The notes under the pieces were generated by a model. The model ran no database searches. It had not been told where the DNA came from and was given only the letters and a program-made list of their open reading frames with translations. Positions 8,011-16,295 of a stretch of DNA of 64,000 nucleotides are shown here, piece by piece. Origin of the DNA: Candidatus Thiodiazotropha sp. CDECU1 (GTDB taxonomy: Bacteria; Pseudomonadota; Gammaproteobacteria; Chromatiales; Chromatiaceae). A program made the translations under genes and the position numbers. Position 1 is the first letter of the stretch. Each line of letters starts with the position of its first letter. Location of the stretch: positions 4,216,001 through 4,280,000 of the forward strand of contig NZ_OY734020.1 of assembly GCF_963455295.1 (NCBI RefSeq), read 5' to 3'.

Positions 8011-8664
8011 ATGAACAAATCACCTTTAAGTAGTATATTGAAACTTGGCATGTCCATTCGTTATCTTTATATGGTGAAGGAAGGCGAGCCCATGTACGAA
8101 AAGAACGTAATACCTAATATAGATAAGGTGATCGATCTTTTAGAGAGTCTTGGTTTCGTAGAGAATAAGAGAGTCAAAACCTTATATGAAAAAATCAATA
8201 CTCTAAAACAGGAGCTCAATAGTTCCCAAACAAACAATATAACAAGCGAACAGTCAAAAAATATTAATGACCTATTTGGGAGCTTAAGGGACACGGTATA
8301 TTCGCACGGTGACAATATTGAAGTCTGTGCATGTGATCTCGCGATACCAGATAAAATAACTCTGCAATGGTTATTCTCTGCTTTGCGTACATTGTCTGTT
8401 GGTCAGGTCGTTGGGGCAGTGGGTTCTTTGGCCGCTATTGCAGGTGCCATCTTTGCTGCGGGTCATGAATGGAACGCGCTACCAAAGTGTGATGAGGTAC
8501 AAGGCGCAAATGAAGCATACGAATGTGTAGTCATGCGCGACCCGCCGAATCCGCTTACAATTACGCCGCCAGCATCACTCCCAAAACCGGCACCAGCACT
8601 AGGTGGAGGCCCCGGCTCTCAAGATGAGGGTAATAACGGCAGTAATCCCCAACGTGGTAATTAA
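8011..8664 (+). CDS. Hypothetical cassette protein with one membrane segment and proline-rich tail
   Basis: 217 residues not recognised as a known family. The N-terminal half is helical (LDLLESLGF, LYEKINTLKQEL), followed by one hydrophobic segment around residues 130-152 (VGAVGSLAAIAGAIFAAG), then a proline- and glycine-rich tail (NPLTITPPASLPKPAPALGG). The layout suggests a single-pass protein with an extracytoplasmic low-complexity tail. The ATG at 8011 is used; ATG 8050 is an alternative. Flanked by attC sites on both sides. Confidence 0.7.
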   Translation: MNKSPLSSILKLGMSIRYLYMVKEGEPMYEKNVIPNIDKVIDLLESLGFVENKRVKTLYEKINTLKQELNSSQTNNITSEQSKNINDLFGSLRDTVYSHGDNIEVCACDLAIPDKITLQWLFSALRTLSVGQVVGAVGSLAAIAGAIFAAGHEWNALPKCDEVQGANEAYECVVMRDPPNPLTITPPASLPKPAPALGGGPGSQDEGNNGSNPQRGN

Positions 8665-8692
8665 AAGATCAAAACATGTGCGAGTGGTGCAT

Positions 8693-8762
8693 ACACATAA
8701 CAATGGGCTCCAAGGGAAGTCGGCGCTGCTTTTTGCTTCCGGTGAATTTGGCGTTATGCGTG
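8693..8762 (+). other. attC site
   Basis: Outer cores ACACATAACAA (8693-8703) and GCGTTATGCG (8751-8760) with inner CCAA and TTGG arms. The next cassette gene starts within ten bases of the right core. Confidence 0.75.
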
Positions 8763-8768
8763 AAAATA

Positions 8769-9185
8769 ATGAAGCATAAAGCTACTCTATTCTCAATAAT
8801 TTTTTGCATTTCCCCATGCTATAGCATTGAAATGCTGGAAGATTTCAATATTCATATGGCTAAAGATATGAGCAAGCTATACTGCACTGACATTAAATTC
8901 TCTCAATGTCTAGGGACCAATGAGCAGGACTGTTCTGTCCGCATGGAAAAATCAGTGGCTAAGTGTGATTACTCACCTCTTTAGCAGGAATTCAACCGTA
9001 AGGAAGAAGCAGGAGACGATTACGTTATTGACAGAAAAATACAATATAAGATAGGCGAGTGTGTAAATAGTGAGTTCCGAAAACATTTTAATGTTTCAGA
9101 TTCACAATATGACCAATGCTTAGTTGATCATACTTTCCGGTTTAATGAAAAAATAAGGGCTGAGCGAGCGGTACTGGAAGAATGA
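8769..9185 (+). pseudogene. Secreted cysteine-containing cassette protein interrupted by in-frame TAG
   Basis: From ATG 8769 the frame encodes a signal-peptide-like start (MKHKATLFSIIFCISPCYS) and then 50 residues up to a TAG at 8982-8984. The same frame then stays open for 66 more codons, with matching character (DRKIQYKIGECVNSEFRKHF, DSQYDQCLVDHTFRFNE), to a TGA at 9183-9185 immediately before the next attC. A normal cassette has one gene filling the space between attC sites, so the whole 8769-9185 stretch was most likely a single ~138-codon gene. The TAG is either an inactivating point mutation or a readthrough site. The product family is unknown. Confidence 0.7.
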
Positions 9186-9189
9186 AATT

Positions 9190-9272
9190 GCATAGCAAGC
9201 ACATCATGTCGTTCGCTGCCGCTCACTGGGACGCTCCACTTCGTTGCGCGCCCCATATATAAACGTTATGCG
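9190..9272 (+). other. attC site
   Basis: Left core TGCATAGCAAGC and right core AACGTTATGCGC; a G replaces one A expected in the left core, so recombination may be weakened. The interior (CATCATGTCGTTCGCTGCCGCTC, GGGACGCTCC) matches the first site at 3236. The start codon of the following gene lies inside the right core. Confidence 0.75.
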
Positions 9273-9657
9273 CTTAATATTGGATGACACAGAGATAGAA
9301 AAATGGGTAAAAGCTTATATTGAAGCCCAGCTAGCTCATGGCCTAAATACAGATCACACAAAATGGTGGGCAGTTGAAAAGTTTATGGGTATTGGAGGCG
9401 GAGAAACAACTCCCGGAGATAGTTTAAAAGCAATTTTGAAAATTTTGGAACTTGATCCACCAGATAAATTAATAGGTGTTCTTGCAGCAGGCCCATTAGA
9501 AGATCTAATCGAAAATGCTGGTACAGAAGTCATTGATGAAATAGAAATATTAGCTAGGCAAAATCCAAGTTTCCGCTTTTTACTGGGTGGTGTTTGGGAG
9601 AGTGGCACAACTGAAGTGTGGAAGAGAATATTGGAATGTCGAGGTGAAGCATGGTGA
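9268..9657 (+). CDS. DUF6869 domain protein (cassette gene)
   Basis: 129 residues. The C-terminal two thirds show the DUF6869 pattern: VLAAGPLEDLIENAG, then a helix ending IEILARQNPSFRFLLGGVWE and a closing W.RI. The family is found in many bacteria and has no known activity. The ATG at 9268 is embedded in the GTTATGC core of the preceding attC, so translation starts right at the recombination point; an earlier TTG (9244) lies inside the attC and is rejected. Confidence 0.8.
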   Translation: MRLILDDTEIEKWVKAYIEAQLAHGLNTDHTKWWAVEKFMGIGGGETTPGDSLKAILKILELDPPDKLIGVLAAGPLEDLIENAGTEVIDEIEILARQNPSFRFLLGGVWESGTTEVWKRILECRGEAW

Positions 9658-9659
9658 AA

Positions 9660-9741
9660 GCGCATAACAATTCGTTCTTGTCGTCCCTTCGGGGCCGGGA
9701 CGTCCGGTAAGCGCCTGCCCCAAAACTCGGCCGTTGGGCGT
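9660..9741 (+). other. attC site
   Basis: Left core GCGCATAACAA (9660-9670), right core CCGTTGGGCG (9731-9740); the right core contains an exact GTTGGGC match to the GTTRRRY consensus. A CCTTCGGGGCCGGGACG segment in the interior can fold into a hairpin. Confidence 0.8.
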
Positions 9742-9754
9742 CATAAACAAGAAT

Positions 9755-10324
9755 ATGAATACATTCGTTATTTTACTAAGAGGCATTACACCTACTGGAA
9801 AAAACAAGGTTCTGATGGCACCGCTGCGTGCGGCTCTTACAAAAGCAGGACTAAAAGACGTGCAGACATATATACAAAGCGGCAATATTATCGCCCTATC
9901 CAGTCTCACTTTTAATCAGATTGAAAATCTTGTGTATGACGTTATCCACAAAAGTTTTGGCGGAGACATCGCCGTTCTAGCAAGATCACCAGGTCAGTTT
10001 TCTGAAATCTTGAAGTGCAATCCGTTCAAAGAAGAGGATGGAAAGAGACTTTATTTTTCGCTGCTTGCAACAGAGCCGGACAAGAAGCTTTTAAAAGAAT
10101 TTCTATCTACAAATTTTTCGCCTGACCAGGTGCGGTATGTGGGAAACACGATATACACTTTATATGCAACCAAACATAGTGATTCAAAGTTCAACAATAA
10201 TTATTTCGAGCGTAAACTGAAAGTCACTGCGACCACCAGGAATCTTAATACTATGACCAAACTCGTCTCCATAGCGTCTGCCCAACGAGGCGCTACAACC
10301 GACGCCAATAAACGGCGCGACTGA
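9755..10324 (+). CDS. DUF1697 family protein (cassette gene)
   Basis: 189 residues. The opening MNTFVILLRGITPTGKNKV, TYIQSGNIIA and TRNLNTMTKLV near the C-terminus are the conserved blocks of DUF1697 proteins, which are cytoplasmic and of unknown function. ATG 9755 gives the usual family start; a TTG at 9734 would lie inside the attC. The last ~17 codons run into the following attC, as is common when the stop codon is supplied by the recombination site. Confidence 0.88.
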   Translation: MNTFVILLRGITPTGKNKVLMAPLRAALTKAGLKDVQTYIQSGNIIALSSLTFNQIENLVYDVIHKSFGGDIAVLARSPGQFSEILKCNPFKEEDGKRLYFSLLATEPDKKLLKEFLSTNFSPDQVRYVGNTIYTLYATKHSDSKFNNNYFERKLKVTATTRNLNTMTKLVSIASAQRGATTDANKRRD

Positions 10325-10340
10325 GCTTGGTCATTACAAC
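10276..10340 (+). other. attC site resembling the classical 59-base element
   Basis: Left core GCCCAAC fits RYYYAAC exactly; CAACCGACGCC and GGCGCGACTGAG pair as in the well-known CAAGCCGACGCCGC...GCGGCGCGGCTTAA element. The right core (GGTCATTAC) is degenerate. The site overlaps the 3' end of the DUF1697 gene. Confidence 0.7.
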
Positions 10341-10351
10341 CTGAAAAGGCA

Positions 10352-11026
10352 ATGCTGAACCACACAACCAAGCAGATCATTTTGCTCATTTTTCTTTTGC
10401 TATCGAGCAATGTGTTGGCAAATGGCGTCGAAAGAAAATTCATAGCTGCAGATCTTATCGATGTGAACACCATCGATAGCTCAATCAAGGTAGATCTTGT
10501 TAACTCGGATCCCAGGAAAAACTTCTTTGAAGAAGATTTCTACGGCGGGCTGAATAAAGCTTATCTTAGAAGAAGCATTGCTGTTATGCTATCCAAGGCG
10601 CAAGACATACTAAAGAAAGCTCAACCAACTTATTCTCTTCAGGTGCTTGATGCTGCACGCCCAAGATCGGTCTCTCGTGCAATGTATGAAAAAATGCAAG
10701 GTACAGGTTTTGAAAGGTATGTTGCAAACCCGGATAAAGGCTCAATGCATAATTATGGTATCGCTGTAGATATCACAATCATTGATGAGAGAGGCAATCA
10801 ACTGGATATGGGGCCCAGCCCTTTTTATAGGAGTCACGCCAAGATTTATTGGCAGTATTTTCTGAAACAGATAGGCATGGGTGTATCTGTAGATCAACAA
10901 GAGAATCGCCATCTATTGAAGCAAACAATGGTAAAGGCGGGCTTTTATCCACTATCTCATGAATGGTGGCATTTCAACGGTATGACGAAGAAAGATGCCA
11001 GAAGCACATATTCAATTATCGAGTAA
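10352..11026 (+). CDS. Secreted D-alanyl-D-alanine dipeptidase, VanX/DdpX type (M15D), cassette gene
   Basis: 224 residues with a signal peptide (about residues 1-24, LLIFLLLSSNVLA). The zinc site of family M15D is complete: S131-x-H133 and D140 in SMHNYGIAVD, and E204-W-W-H207 with E204 as the catalytic base. DAARPRS supplies the active-site arginine region. VanX-type enzymes hydrolyse D-Ala-D-Ala; exported family members in Gram-negatives salvage it from cell-wall turnover. AAAAGG precedes the ATG. Its position between attC-like sites makes it a mobile cassette gene. A resistance role is not implied by the sequence, since glycopeptides scarcely enter Gram-negative cells. Confidence 0.88.
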   Translation: MLNHTTKQIILLIFLLLSSNVLANGVERKFIAADLIDVNTIDSSIKVDLVNSDPRKNFFEEDFYGGLNKAYLRRSIAVMLSKAQDILKKAQPTYSLQVLDAARPRSVSRAMYEKMQGTGFERYVANPDKGSMHNYGIAVDITIIDERGNQLDMGPSPFYRSHAKIYWQYFLKQIGMGVSVDQQENRHLLKQTMVKAGFYPLSHEWWHFNGMTKKDARSTYSIIE

Positions 11027-11029
11027 GGC

Positions 11030-11100
11030 TATAACAAGCAAGGCAACTCGGACTCCAGTCCTGAGACGCCCAAGTGAACCAGCACCACCTTGCTATACGC
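11030..11100 (+). other. Degenerate terminal attC-like site
   Basis: CTATAACAAGCAAGG just after the dipeptidase stop and CACCTTGCTATACGC about 55 bp later can pair through AGCAAGG/CCTTGCT and the TATA cores. The right core deviates from GTTRRRY. It is read as the worn last site of the array. Confidence 0.45.
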
Positions 11101-11446
11101 GAGTATATGGTACGTAGGTAACAATGAGAATCGGGCGAATACCTGGCCCGTAACAGGAATCAGGAACAAGCGCTAGGAACCGCCACGGACCCGACCTCGC
11201 CGTTTATCAGGCCAGAGGCAGCCATGAGCGGCACTTTCACCGCGCCTGCCTACTTCGATAAATTGACACCCTCTATTCCTGGATGCGATTGGCCGACCAC
11301 CTGGTAACAATCGTTATCATGTTTTTACGCCAGAAGATTGAGGGAAGTTCACCCTGAGTATTACCCTCGGTTTGGTTATTGAGCTAGCGTCTAATTTCAG
11401 GCTTACATGCCAATGAGAAGGGGTACCAGATTCGGTACCCTTTCAC
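11101..11446. other. Intergenic stretch, no gene recognised
   Basis: These 346 bp between the last cassette and the GNAT gene hold no supported coding frame. Apart from a hairpin at 11418-11438 nothing definite is seen; it may be decayed cassette DNA. Confidence 0.5.
11418..11440 (-). terminator. Hairpin downstream of GNAT gene
   Basis: GGGTACC and GGTACCC are separated by six bases, just beyond the stop of the minus-strand GNAT gene. The tract after the stem is only weakly T-rich, so termination strength is uncertain. Confidence 0.45.
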
Positions 11447-12040
11447 TCAACTCGTCTGTCTTTCCATTAATGCAGCGAGCCCGGAAACCCTAATCCCCGG
11501 ATGCTCAACAATCGGCGCAGTCTTCGTAACCCTGAACCCCAGTGACTCGTAGAACTCAATCAACCACTGCTTCTCACACATCGCCACCAAGCTACAATTA
11601 TCATACCCATTGACTTTTCCCTGGGCCATGGACTGCTTCATCAACTGGGTGGCGATCCCAAACTTTCTATATTCCGGCCTGACGGCAACCCCGCAGATAT
11701 ACCAGCTATCTTTCGCCTCCAGATATTTGAAGGGCGCTAGATAGTCACCTGGCTCAAATGGCGGCGGCATGGCGTCCACACACATATTCTCTTCTGTGAG
11801 AGGAAAAGACAACAGCATGCCTACAGGCCCATCGATCTCTGCAATACGACAGTTGCGATAGCTGTAGTCTCCTTCGCTGGAGGAATAGAGCTGGCTGCCG
11901 AAATCCAAAGGTGTGACATCTTCTTGTCGCTCACTCGCTTCCTGCCACTCAAGGCTCGCCACGCCGTCAGAAGAGAGCTCAATCATCTGCGCAATAAACG
12001 GACCGTCATCAGCCGTTGCTGATCGAATATTCAAAATCAT
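11447..12040 (-). CDS. GNAT family N-acetyltransferase
   Basis: 197 residues. It has the GNAT core: ICGVAVRPEYRKFGIATQLM supplies beta-4 and the Q/RxxGxG/A-type acetyl-CoA pyrophosphate loop (here R-K-F-G-I-A), followed by WLIEFYESLGFRVT, the usual C-terminal F-Y-x-x-x-G-F segment. The acceptor substrate is unknown. AGGAAGAG precedes the ATG at suitable distance. Its first 32 bases overlap the end of the upstream homocysteine methyltransferase-type gene, so the two are probably co-transcribed and translationally coupled. Confidence 0.85.
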   Translation of the reverse strand: MILNIRSATADDGPFIAQMIELSSDGVASLEWQEASERQEDVTPLDFGSQLYSSSEGDYSYRNCRIAEIDGPVGMLLSFPLTEENMCVDAMPPPFEPGDYLAPFKYLEAKDSWYICGVAVRPEYRKFGIATQLMKQSMAQGKVNGYDNCSLVAMCEKQWLIEFYESLGFRVTKTAPIVEHPGIRVSGLAALMERQTS

Positions 12041-13082
12041 TGGTTCTCTTCCTATGAGACATGGATTGTTTAATACCTGCTTTAACCGGGATCGCTTTGC
12101 GAGCTTTGATCCTGTTTATTTCATTGCCGTCAGACCTTGCAACTGCACGACATGCCTTACTGATGCTCTTGATGTGCCGGTGATCTGTCCCACAACAGCC
12201 ACCCAGGATATTTAACTGTGGGTGCAACTTGATCAGATCACGATATTGCATACCAAGCTCCTCGGGATTACCTATATCCAGATCTGGGGCTTCGTCAAGC
12301 TCCTTATGGCTTCTGCAGGAGGCGTTGGCACGTATACCATGAATGCGCTCCACCCACGCCTCACCCTGAGGCAGGATAAAGTCAAAATGGGTGGGATGGG
12401 CACAATTGATCATATAGTACGCCGGTGCGCACCCGGTTTCCTTATCGATCTCCGTCAAGGTTTGTTTCAGACCCGTACCGCTCGGCAGACGACCGTCTGT
12501 TTCCAACGTAAACGAGATAGCCACTGGGATATCGTGCTTCATTGCAGATTTGACGATCCCGAGTGCCTCATTCATATGCGTCATGGTAATCGCCGTTACC
12601 TGGTCCGCTCCCGCTCTTTTAAATGCCTCAATCTGGAGATCGTGATAGCTTTCTGCTGCTTCAACTGTCAACTTATCGCCGGCGTCATAACCGTCACCTC
12701 TCGGACCAATGCATCCGCTAATCACCAGAGGATCGATAGAGTTTCTATTCTCCTCGGCCAACTGGCGCATCAAATAGACCGCATCTTCATTGACTGCCTT
12801 GATATCATCTTCTGTGTAGCCAATTTTCTCTCCCCAGTCAACACTGGCCCGCCAAGTAGGTGTTTCGAGAATAAACCCGAGTTGTTCTTCTATGGCGATT
12901 GAGAGATAGCGTTTGTAGTAGTCGGTCAGGGCCTGGCGACCTTTTGTGTTACGTAGCAAATCAAATGCTGCAAAATGGGGCAGATCAAAGCCATCGTGAA
13001 AAATTAGCGTCGTCTCTATGCCACCATCGGTCAAAAACAGACCCGATGCCAGTTGCGGTAGTCGAGCGTTTGTTCTGTTCAT
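12009..13082 (-). CDS. Homocysteine S-methyltransferase family protein
   Basis: 357 residues forming the zinc-dependent methyltransferase barrel. LTDGGIETTLIF opens the barrel, and the zinc cysteines appear in INCAHP (around residue 227) and GGCCGTDHRH (around 295). Members transfer a methyl group from a methylated donor such as S-methylmethionine or betaine-like compounds to homocysteine. The donor here is not determined. The gene is transcribed away from an AraC-type regulator 150 bp upstream, which is the obvious candidate for its control. The C-terminal ~25 residues extend past the usual end and overlap the GNAT gene. Confidence 0.85.
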   Translation of the reverse strand: MNRTNARLPQLASGLFLTDGGIETTLIFHDGFDLPHFAAFDLLRNTKGRQALTDYYKRYLSIAIEEQLGFILETPTWRASVDWGEKIGYTEDDIKAVNEDAVYLMRQLAEENRNSIDPLVISGCIGPRGDGYDAGDKLTVEAAESYHDLQIEAFKRAGADQVTAITMTHMNEALGIVKSAMKHDIPVAISFTLETDGRLPSGTGLKQTLTEIDKETGCAPAYYMINCAHPTHFDFILPQGEAWVERIHGIRANASCRSHKELDEAPDLDIGNPEELGMQYRDLIKLHPQLNILGGCCGTDHRHIKSISKACRAVARSDGNEINRIKARKAIPVKAGIKQSMSHRKRTNDFEYSISNG

Positions 13083-13235
13083 GGTTGGTCATCCTCTTTT
13101 AGTCTTGTAATATATTGTTGCAACAGATAATAGTTCTGCACTACTCCTGAGTATCAGACTAATGGAGACCATGCGCGGCGTGAATGACAGTTCGACCTGA
13201 ATCATTAACCCATCGACCAGAATCCTGGAGGGACC

Positions 13236-14213
13236 ATGCAGGACCCACTGTCGGATGTTATCCACGCAGCCAGCATCACAGGCGCTGTGTTCCTCAAAGC
13301 CAACTTTACTGCACCTTGGGCGATCTATTCCCAGGTGACACCGGAGGATTGCGCCCCTTTCCTTGACATCCCCGCCCATGTCATCGCCTATCACCTGGTC
13401 ATAGAGGGCAGCCTGTTTGTGGAGATAGAGGGAAACTCACCCATCGAGGTCAGCACTGGAGAGATCATACTTCTACCCAAGAACAGCATGCATATTTTGT
13501 CCAGCAAACCAGGCGTATCGCCTACAGAAGCTGACGAGCTGATCATCCCAGCAGAAGGGGATCAATTGGCACAAATCAACTATGGTGGTGGAGGCGAGGC
13601 AACAACCATCTACTGTGGTTTTTTGGCCAGCGATATCTCCCGAAATCCCCTCTTCGACTCATTACCCGATTTTATAAAACTTGATATCACCCAAGATATA
13701 ACCAAAGACTGGATAGAGGCTTCGGTTCAGCTTGCGGCTAAACAACTCATAAAGGGTGAACTTGCTTCATCTTCAATGATGTCACGCCTCTCGGAATTGC
13801 TGCTGACAGAAGCGGTCCGTACATATTCACAGCAGCGGTCTGACATAGATGGTTGGATCATGGGTTTAACCGACAAAAAAATTGGCAGAGCACTGGCCCT
13901 CATACACGGTCAGCTCAATGAGCCATGGAGCAACGATCTATTGGCAAATGAGGTCGCTATGTCCCGCAGCGCCTTTGTCGACAAATTCACCTCTCTTGTC
14001 GGCACACCACCGATACGCTATCTCATGCTCTCAAGACTCCAATCTGCAAAATCCCTGTTACAGGAAACCAACCAGACACTTGCCGAGATCTCACATCAGA
14101 TTGGCTACGAATCGGCTGTCGCATTCAATCGCGCATTCAAACGGGAGGTCGGTATTCCACCCGCGCAGTGGCGAAGCCGTCATCGGCAACACACGCAATC
14201 CGGGTCGGAATAA
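13236..14213 (+). CDS. AraC-family transcriptional regulator with cupin sensor domain
   Basis: 325 residues. The N-terminal part (about 10-110) is a cupin-like effector domain (AYHLVIEGSLFVEIEG, IILLPKNSMHIL), and the C-terminal part has the two helix-turn-helix motifs of AraC proteins: DLLANEVAMSRSAFVDKF and LAEISHQIGYESAVAFNRAFK, ending VGIPPAQWR. It is a cytoplasmic DNA-binding regulator, transcribed divergently from the homocysteine methyltransferase-type gene across a 153-bp shared upstream region. CTGGAGGG precedes the ATG. The effector is unknown. Confidence 0.9.
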   Translation: MQDPLSDVIHAASITGAVFLKANFTAPWAIYSQVTPEDCAPFLDIPAHVIAYHLVIEGSLFVEIEGNSPIEVSTGEIILLPKNSMHILSSKPGVSPTEADELIIPAEGDQLAQINYGGGGEATTIYCGFLASDISRNPLFDSLPDFIKLDITQDITKDWIEASVQLAAKQLIKGELASSSMMSRLSELLLTEAVRTYSQQRSDIDGWIMGLTDKKIGRALALIHGQLNEPWSNDLLANEVAMSRSAFVDKFTSLVGTPPIRYLMLSRLQSAKSLLQETNQTLAEISHQIGYESAVAFNRAFKREVGIPPAQWRSRHRQHTQSGSE

Positions 14214-14304
14214 AGAAACTCGAGTTAAATAGTTAGGGCCAGAGAACGACACCCTCTAAAAATAGAACTGACCGCTCTCTAACCCTCTATAGTTTGCTCG
14301 TTCA

Positions 14305-14958
14305 CTATCTCTTTTTGAATGAATCCAAAATAGCTTTGATCTCACTGTACTGTTTGTCTGTAGGCGGAATATTCGAAGTGATGGTCAATTTTAAGGAATT
14401 GTCGTCTTTGAAGTGCCCTGCATATTCATGCGTGCCGATCATCGGGTTGGTGAAACGCGTACTCTCGAATCTGCTGCTGAGCTCATGCTTGGCACGCTTG
14501 CAACCAGGAATGACAGAGCAGCTGGTCTTTCCCTGATTCTTACCCAAGGATACATTCAATTTGTTTCCATAGGCATAGAGTGTCACATCCTGGGGGTTAG
14601 CCCCCATCTTGCGGCATTTCCAACCTTTTGGAATCGCAACGCTGAAAGCGCTTGTGGAGCAGTCGGCGGCATCCGCCGACCCACCGGCAGCTGCGGGCAT
14701 GCCGGGCATACCCATTTTGGAGCCACCCTTCGAGCCCATCCCTGCGACACAATCGTGCTGATACCTATTCATAACCTGATCCTGCAACTCTATACTCTTA
14801 TCCATTTCCGGATATTTCTTCGCCAACGCATCCATACAGGCCGATCTGGGGGGAACGCCGCATTTACACATGGCGTCTGCCACTTCATCAACAATATCCG
14901 AGCTGGCAATGCCGGGCAGTAATAGTGCACATAGGCTGAGCGTTATTGTCCTAATCAT
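14305..14958 (-). CDS. Secreted hypothetical protein
   Basis: 217 residues with a clear signal peptide (MIRTITLSLCALLLPGIAS). The mature part begins with a cysteine-bearing helical region (DEVADAMCKCGVPPRSACM), then a glycine/methionine-rich linker (MGSKGGSKMGMPGMPAAAGG) and a C-terminal domain with CSTSAFSVAIPKGWKCRK. Six or more cysteines suggest disulfides in the periplasm. No known family was recognised. The gene is monocistronic as far as can be seen. Confidence 0.75.
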   Translation of the reverse strand: MIRTITLSLCALLLPGIASSDIVDEVADAMCKCGVPPRSACMDALAKKYPEMDKSIELQDQVMNRYQHDCVAGMGSKGGSKMGMPGMPAAAGGSADAADCSTSAFSVAIPKGWKCRKMGANPQDVTLYAYGNKLNVSLGKNQGKTSCSVIPGCKRAKHELSSRFESTRFTNPMIGTHEYAGHFKDDNSLKLTITSNIPPTDKQYSEIKAILDSFKKR

Positions 14959-15217
14959 GACAGTTTCCCCTTAAAATGGATATTGAAGCGATAGTTATCT
15001 GTATCTGAGAGGCTAGGGCCTGTTAACACTAATTCAATGTTGTTGACCGCGCCAGTAATATTATCATGCGAGTTATTGATTATGCCATTCACTTGGTTAG
15101 CGTGACGGTTCGATCCATATAGAAAACAGGAGCACCCAATAGCATATACAAGACCAGGAACGAGTCTGGGTTGATCACACAAGGCAACTCTGTTTCAGCC
15201 TCAGGGTCTTTATCTGT

Positions 15218-16120
15218 CTATACTTTCCTGCTCTTGAATTGCTCGCACAACCCCAGGTATTCCTTAGTGCTATTCGGCATTGAAGTTCTCGCCCTGGTGA
15301 TGTCTGCAATCAGCTCGACACCCTGTTCGAGCATGTAACGGGTATCGAATTCATCGAGGATTCCCTTGCCGGTTTCAACTTCCACTTGTTCGCCCGTATA
15401 ACTGGTAATCGCCTCCCCCGCCACGACAAACTCAACCCAGGCGTCGAAGATGTCAGGGTCGGTTCTGAGGGTTTCACACTTGCGCCGCGCCATGCAGGCG
15501 TAGTGCCTGATCAGTGCCTCCATCTCCCCAGACCCCTGGTTGTTCCGCGCGCATCCGATCATGTGCTCGGCAACCTCATCGATATTACGCATGGTGAGGG
15601 CAATCTTGACGTAGCGTGACTGATAGAAATCCTCGATCGACATGACGAAAGCTTTGAATGGTTCTCCCCAAAGTTCGTTGATTCCGGCGCTACCATTACG
15701 GTGACGGACCAACTTGCCCAGCTCCAGCGCCTCCTGCAAGCACTCTCCGCAGGTGCGCATCAGGTCATTGTCGGTTTTTATATGCACACCGCTGGCTTCC
15801 AGCTCAACCAGCTGGTTGAAGATATCCGCCGCGCGATTGAACAACGCGCCTGCCAACATCGCGCCCCTGACCCGCTTTTTGGCGGGATCGCTTTCAGCCT
15901 GGTACTCCGCCCGGACCTTGTCCAGTAGGCGCCCAGGGATATTGATGCCGTGCTCCATGTGGTTGAACAGGCGGCGGGTGAGGGATTGGATCAGCAGTTT
16001 TTTATCAGTCAGGCTGTCCACCGGCGCATGGTAGCGCTTGATCCAGTAGCCGTCGTAGTAAATGCGCTCCACGCCGTTTATGACGCTCAGGCTGCCGTTT
16101 TGCGGAGTTTCGTCATTCAT
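15218..16120 (-). CDS. Conserved-looking hypothetical protein, helical, cytoplasmic
   Basis: 300 residues without signal peptide or membrane segments. The N-terminus has a short tyrosine-rich strand (VERIYYDGYWIKRYH), the remainder is predicted helical with conserved-looking cysteines (RTCGECLQEALELGK, YACMARRKCE). It was not matched to a named domain. The gene stands alone between a secreted hypothetical and the DUF1304 gene. No functional inference is made. Confidence 0.75.
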   Translation of the reverse strand: MNDETPQNGSLSVINGVERIYYDGYWIKRYHAPVDSLTDKKLLIQSLTRRLFNHMEHGINIPGRLLDKVRAEYQAESDPAKKRVRGAMLAGALFNRAADIFNQLVELEASGVHIKTDNDLMRTCGECLQEALELGKLVRHRNGSAGINELWGEPFKAFVMSIEDFYQSRYVKIALTMRNIDEVAEHMIGCARNNQGSGEMEALIRHYACMARRKCETLRTDPDIFDAWVEFVVAGEAITSYTGEQVEVETGKGILDEFDTRYMLEQGVELIADITRARTSMPNSTKEYLGLCEQFKSRKV

Positions 16121-16295
16121 GCTGGTTATAAAAATAATCTTCTACAATAAAAATATAATAACGCAGGGGTGTAAAAATAATAGAATATTTCAATAGCATT
16201 TGTTGACCCGATGGAAATAAACAGGGCACAGACACCATTTATCTTCTACATAGCACATTGCCACTAACGCGCTGAAGCCAAGGGAGGCATGAACC

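Larger units (their letters stand above)
2636..11100 (+). other. Integron-type gene cassette array without visible integrase (CALIN-like)
   Basis: Small genes, all on the + strand and AT-rich relative to both flanks, are separated by short imperfect palindromes that end in GTTATGC, GTTAAC or GTTGGGC-type cores and start with complementary TAAC-type cores (about 3236-3320, 3688-3750, 7892-7963, 8693-8762, 9190-9272, 9660-9741, 10276-10340, perhaps 11030-11100). This is the signature of attC-bounded cassettes. No tyrosine recombinase of the IntI type and no clear attI are present, so either the array is a cluster of attC sites lacking an integrase or the integrase was lost or lies elsewhere. 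The block is bounded by the ABC importer operon and by the GNAT/methyltransferase genes. Confidence 0.8.

Noticed and set aside
2636-11100. Complete integron with integrase
   Set aside because: No tyrosine recombinase of the IntI type on either strand in the window and no convincing attI.
14955-15182. 75-codon frame before the secreted protein gene on the minus strand, overlapping it by ATGA
   Set aside because: No family match, no good ribosome-binding site, and it includes the dispersed TAGGGCCTG motif; chance overlap is more likely.
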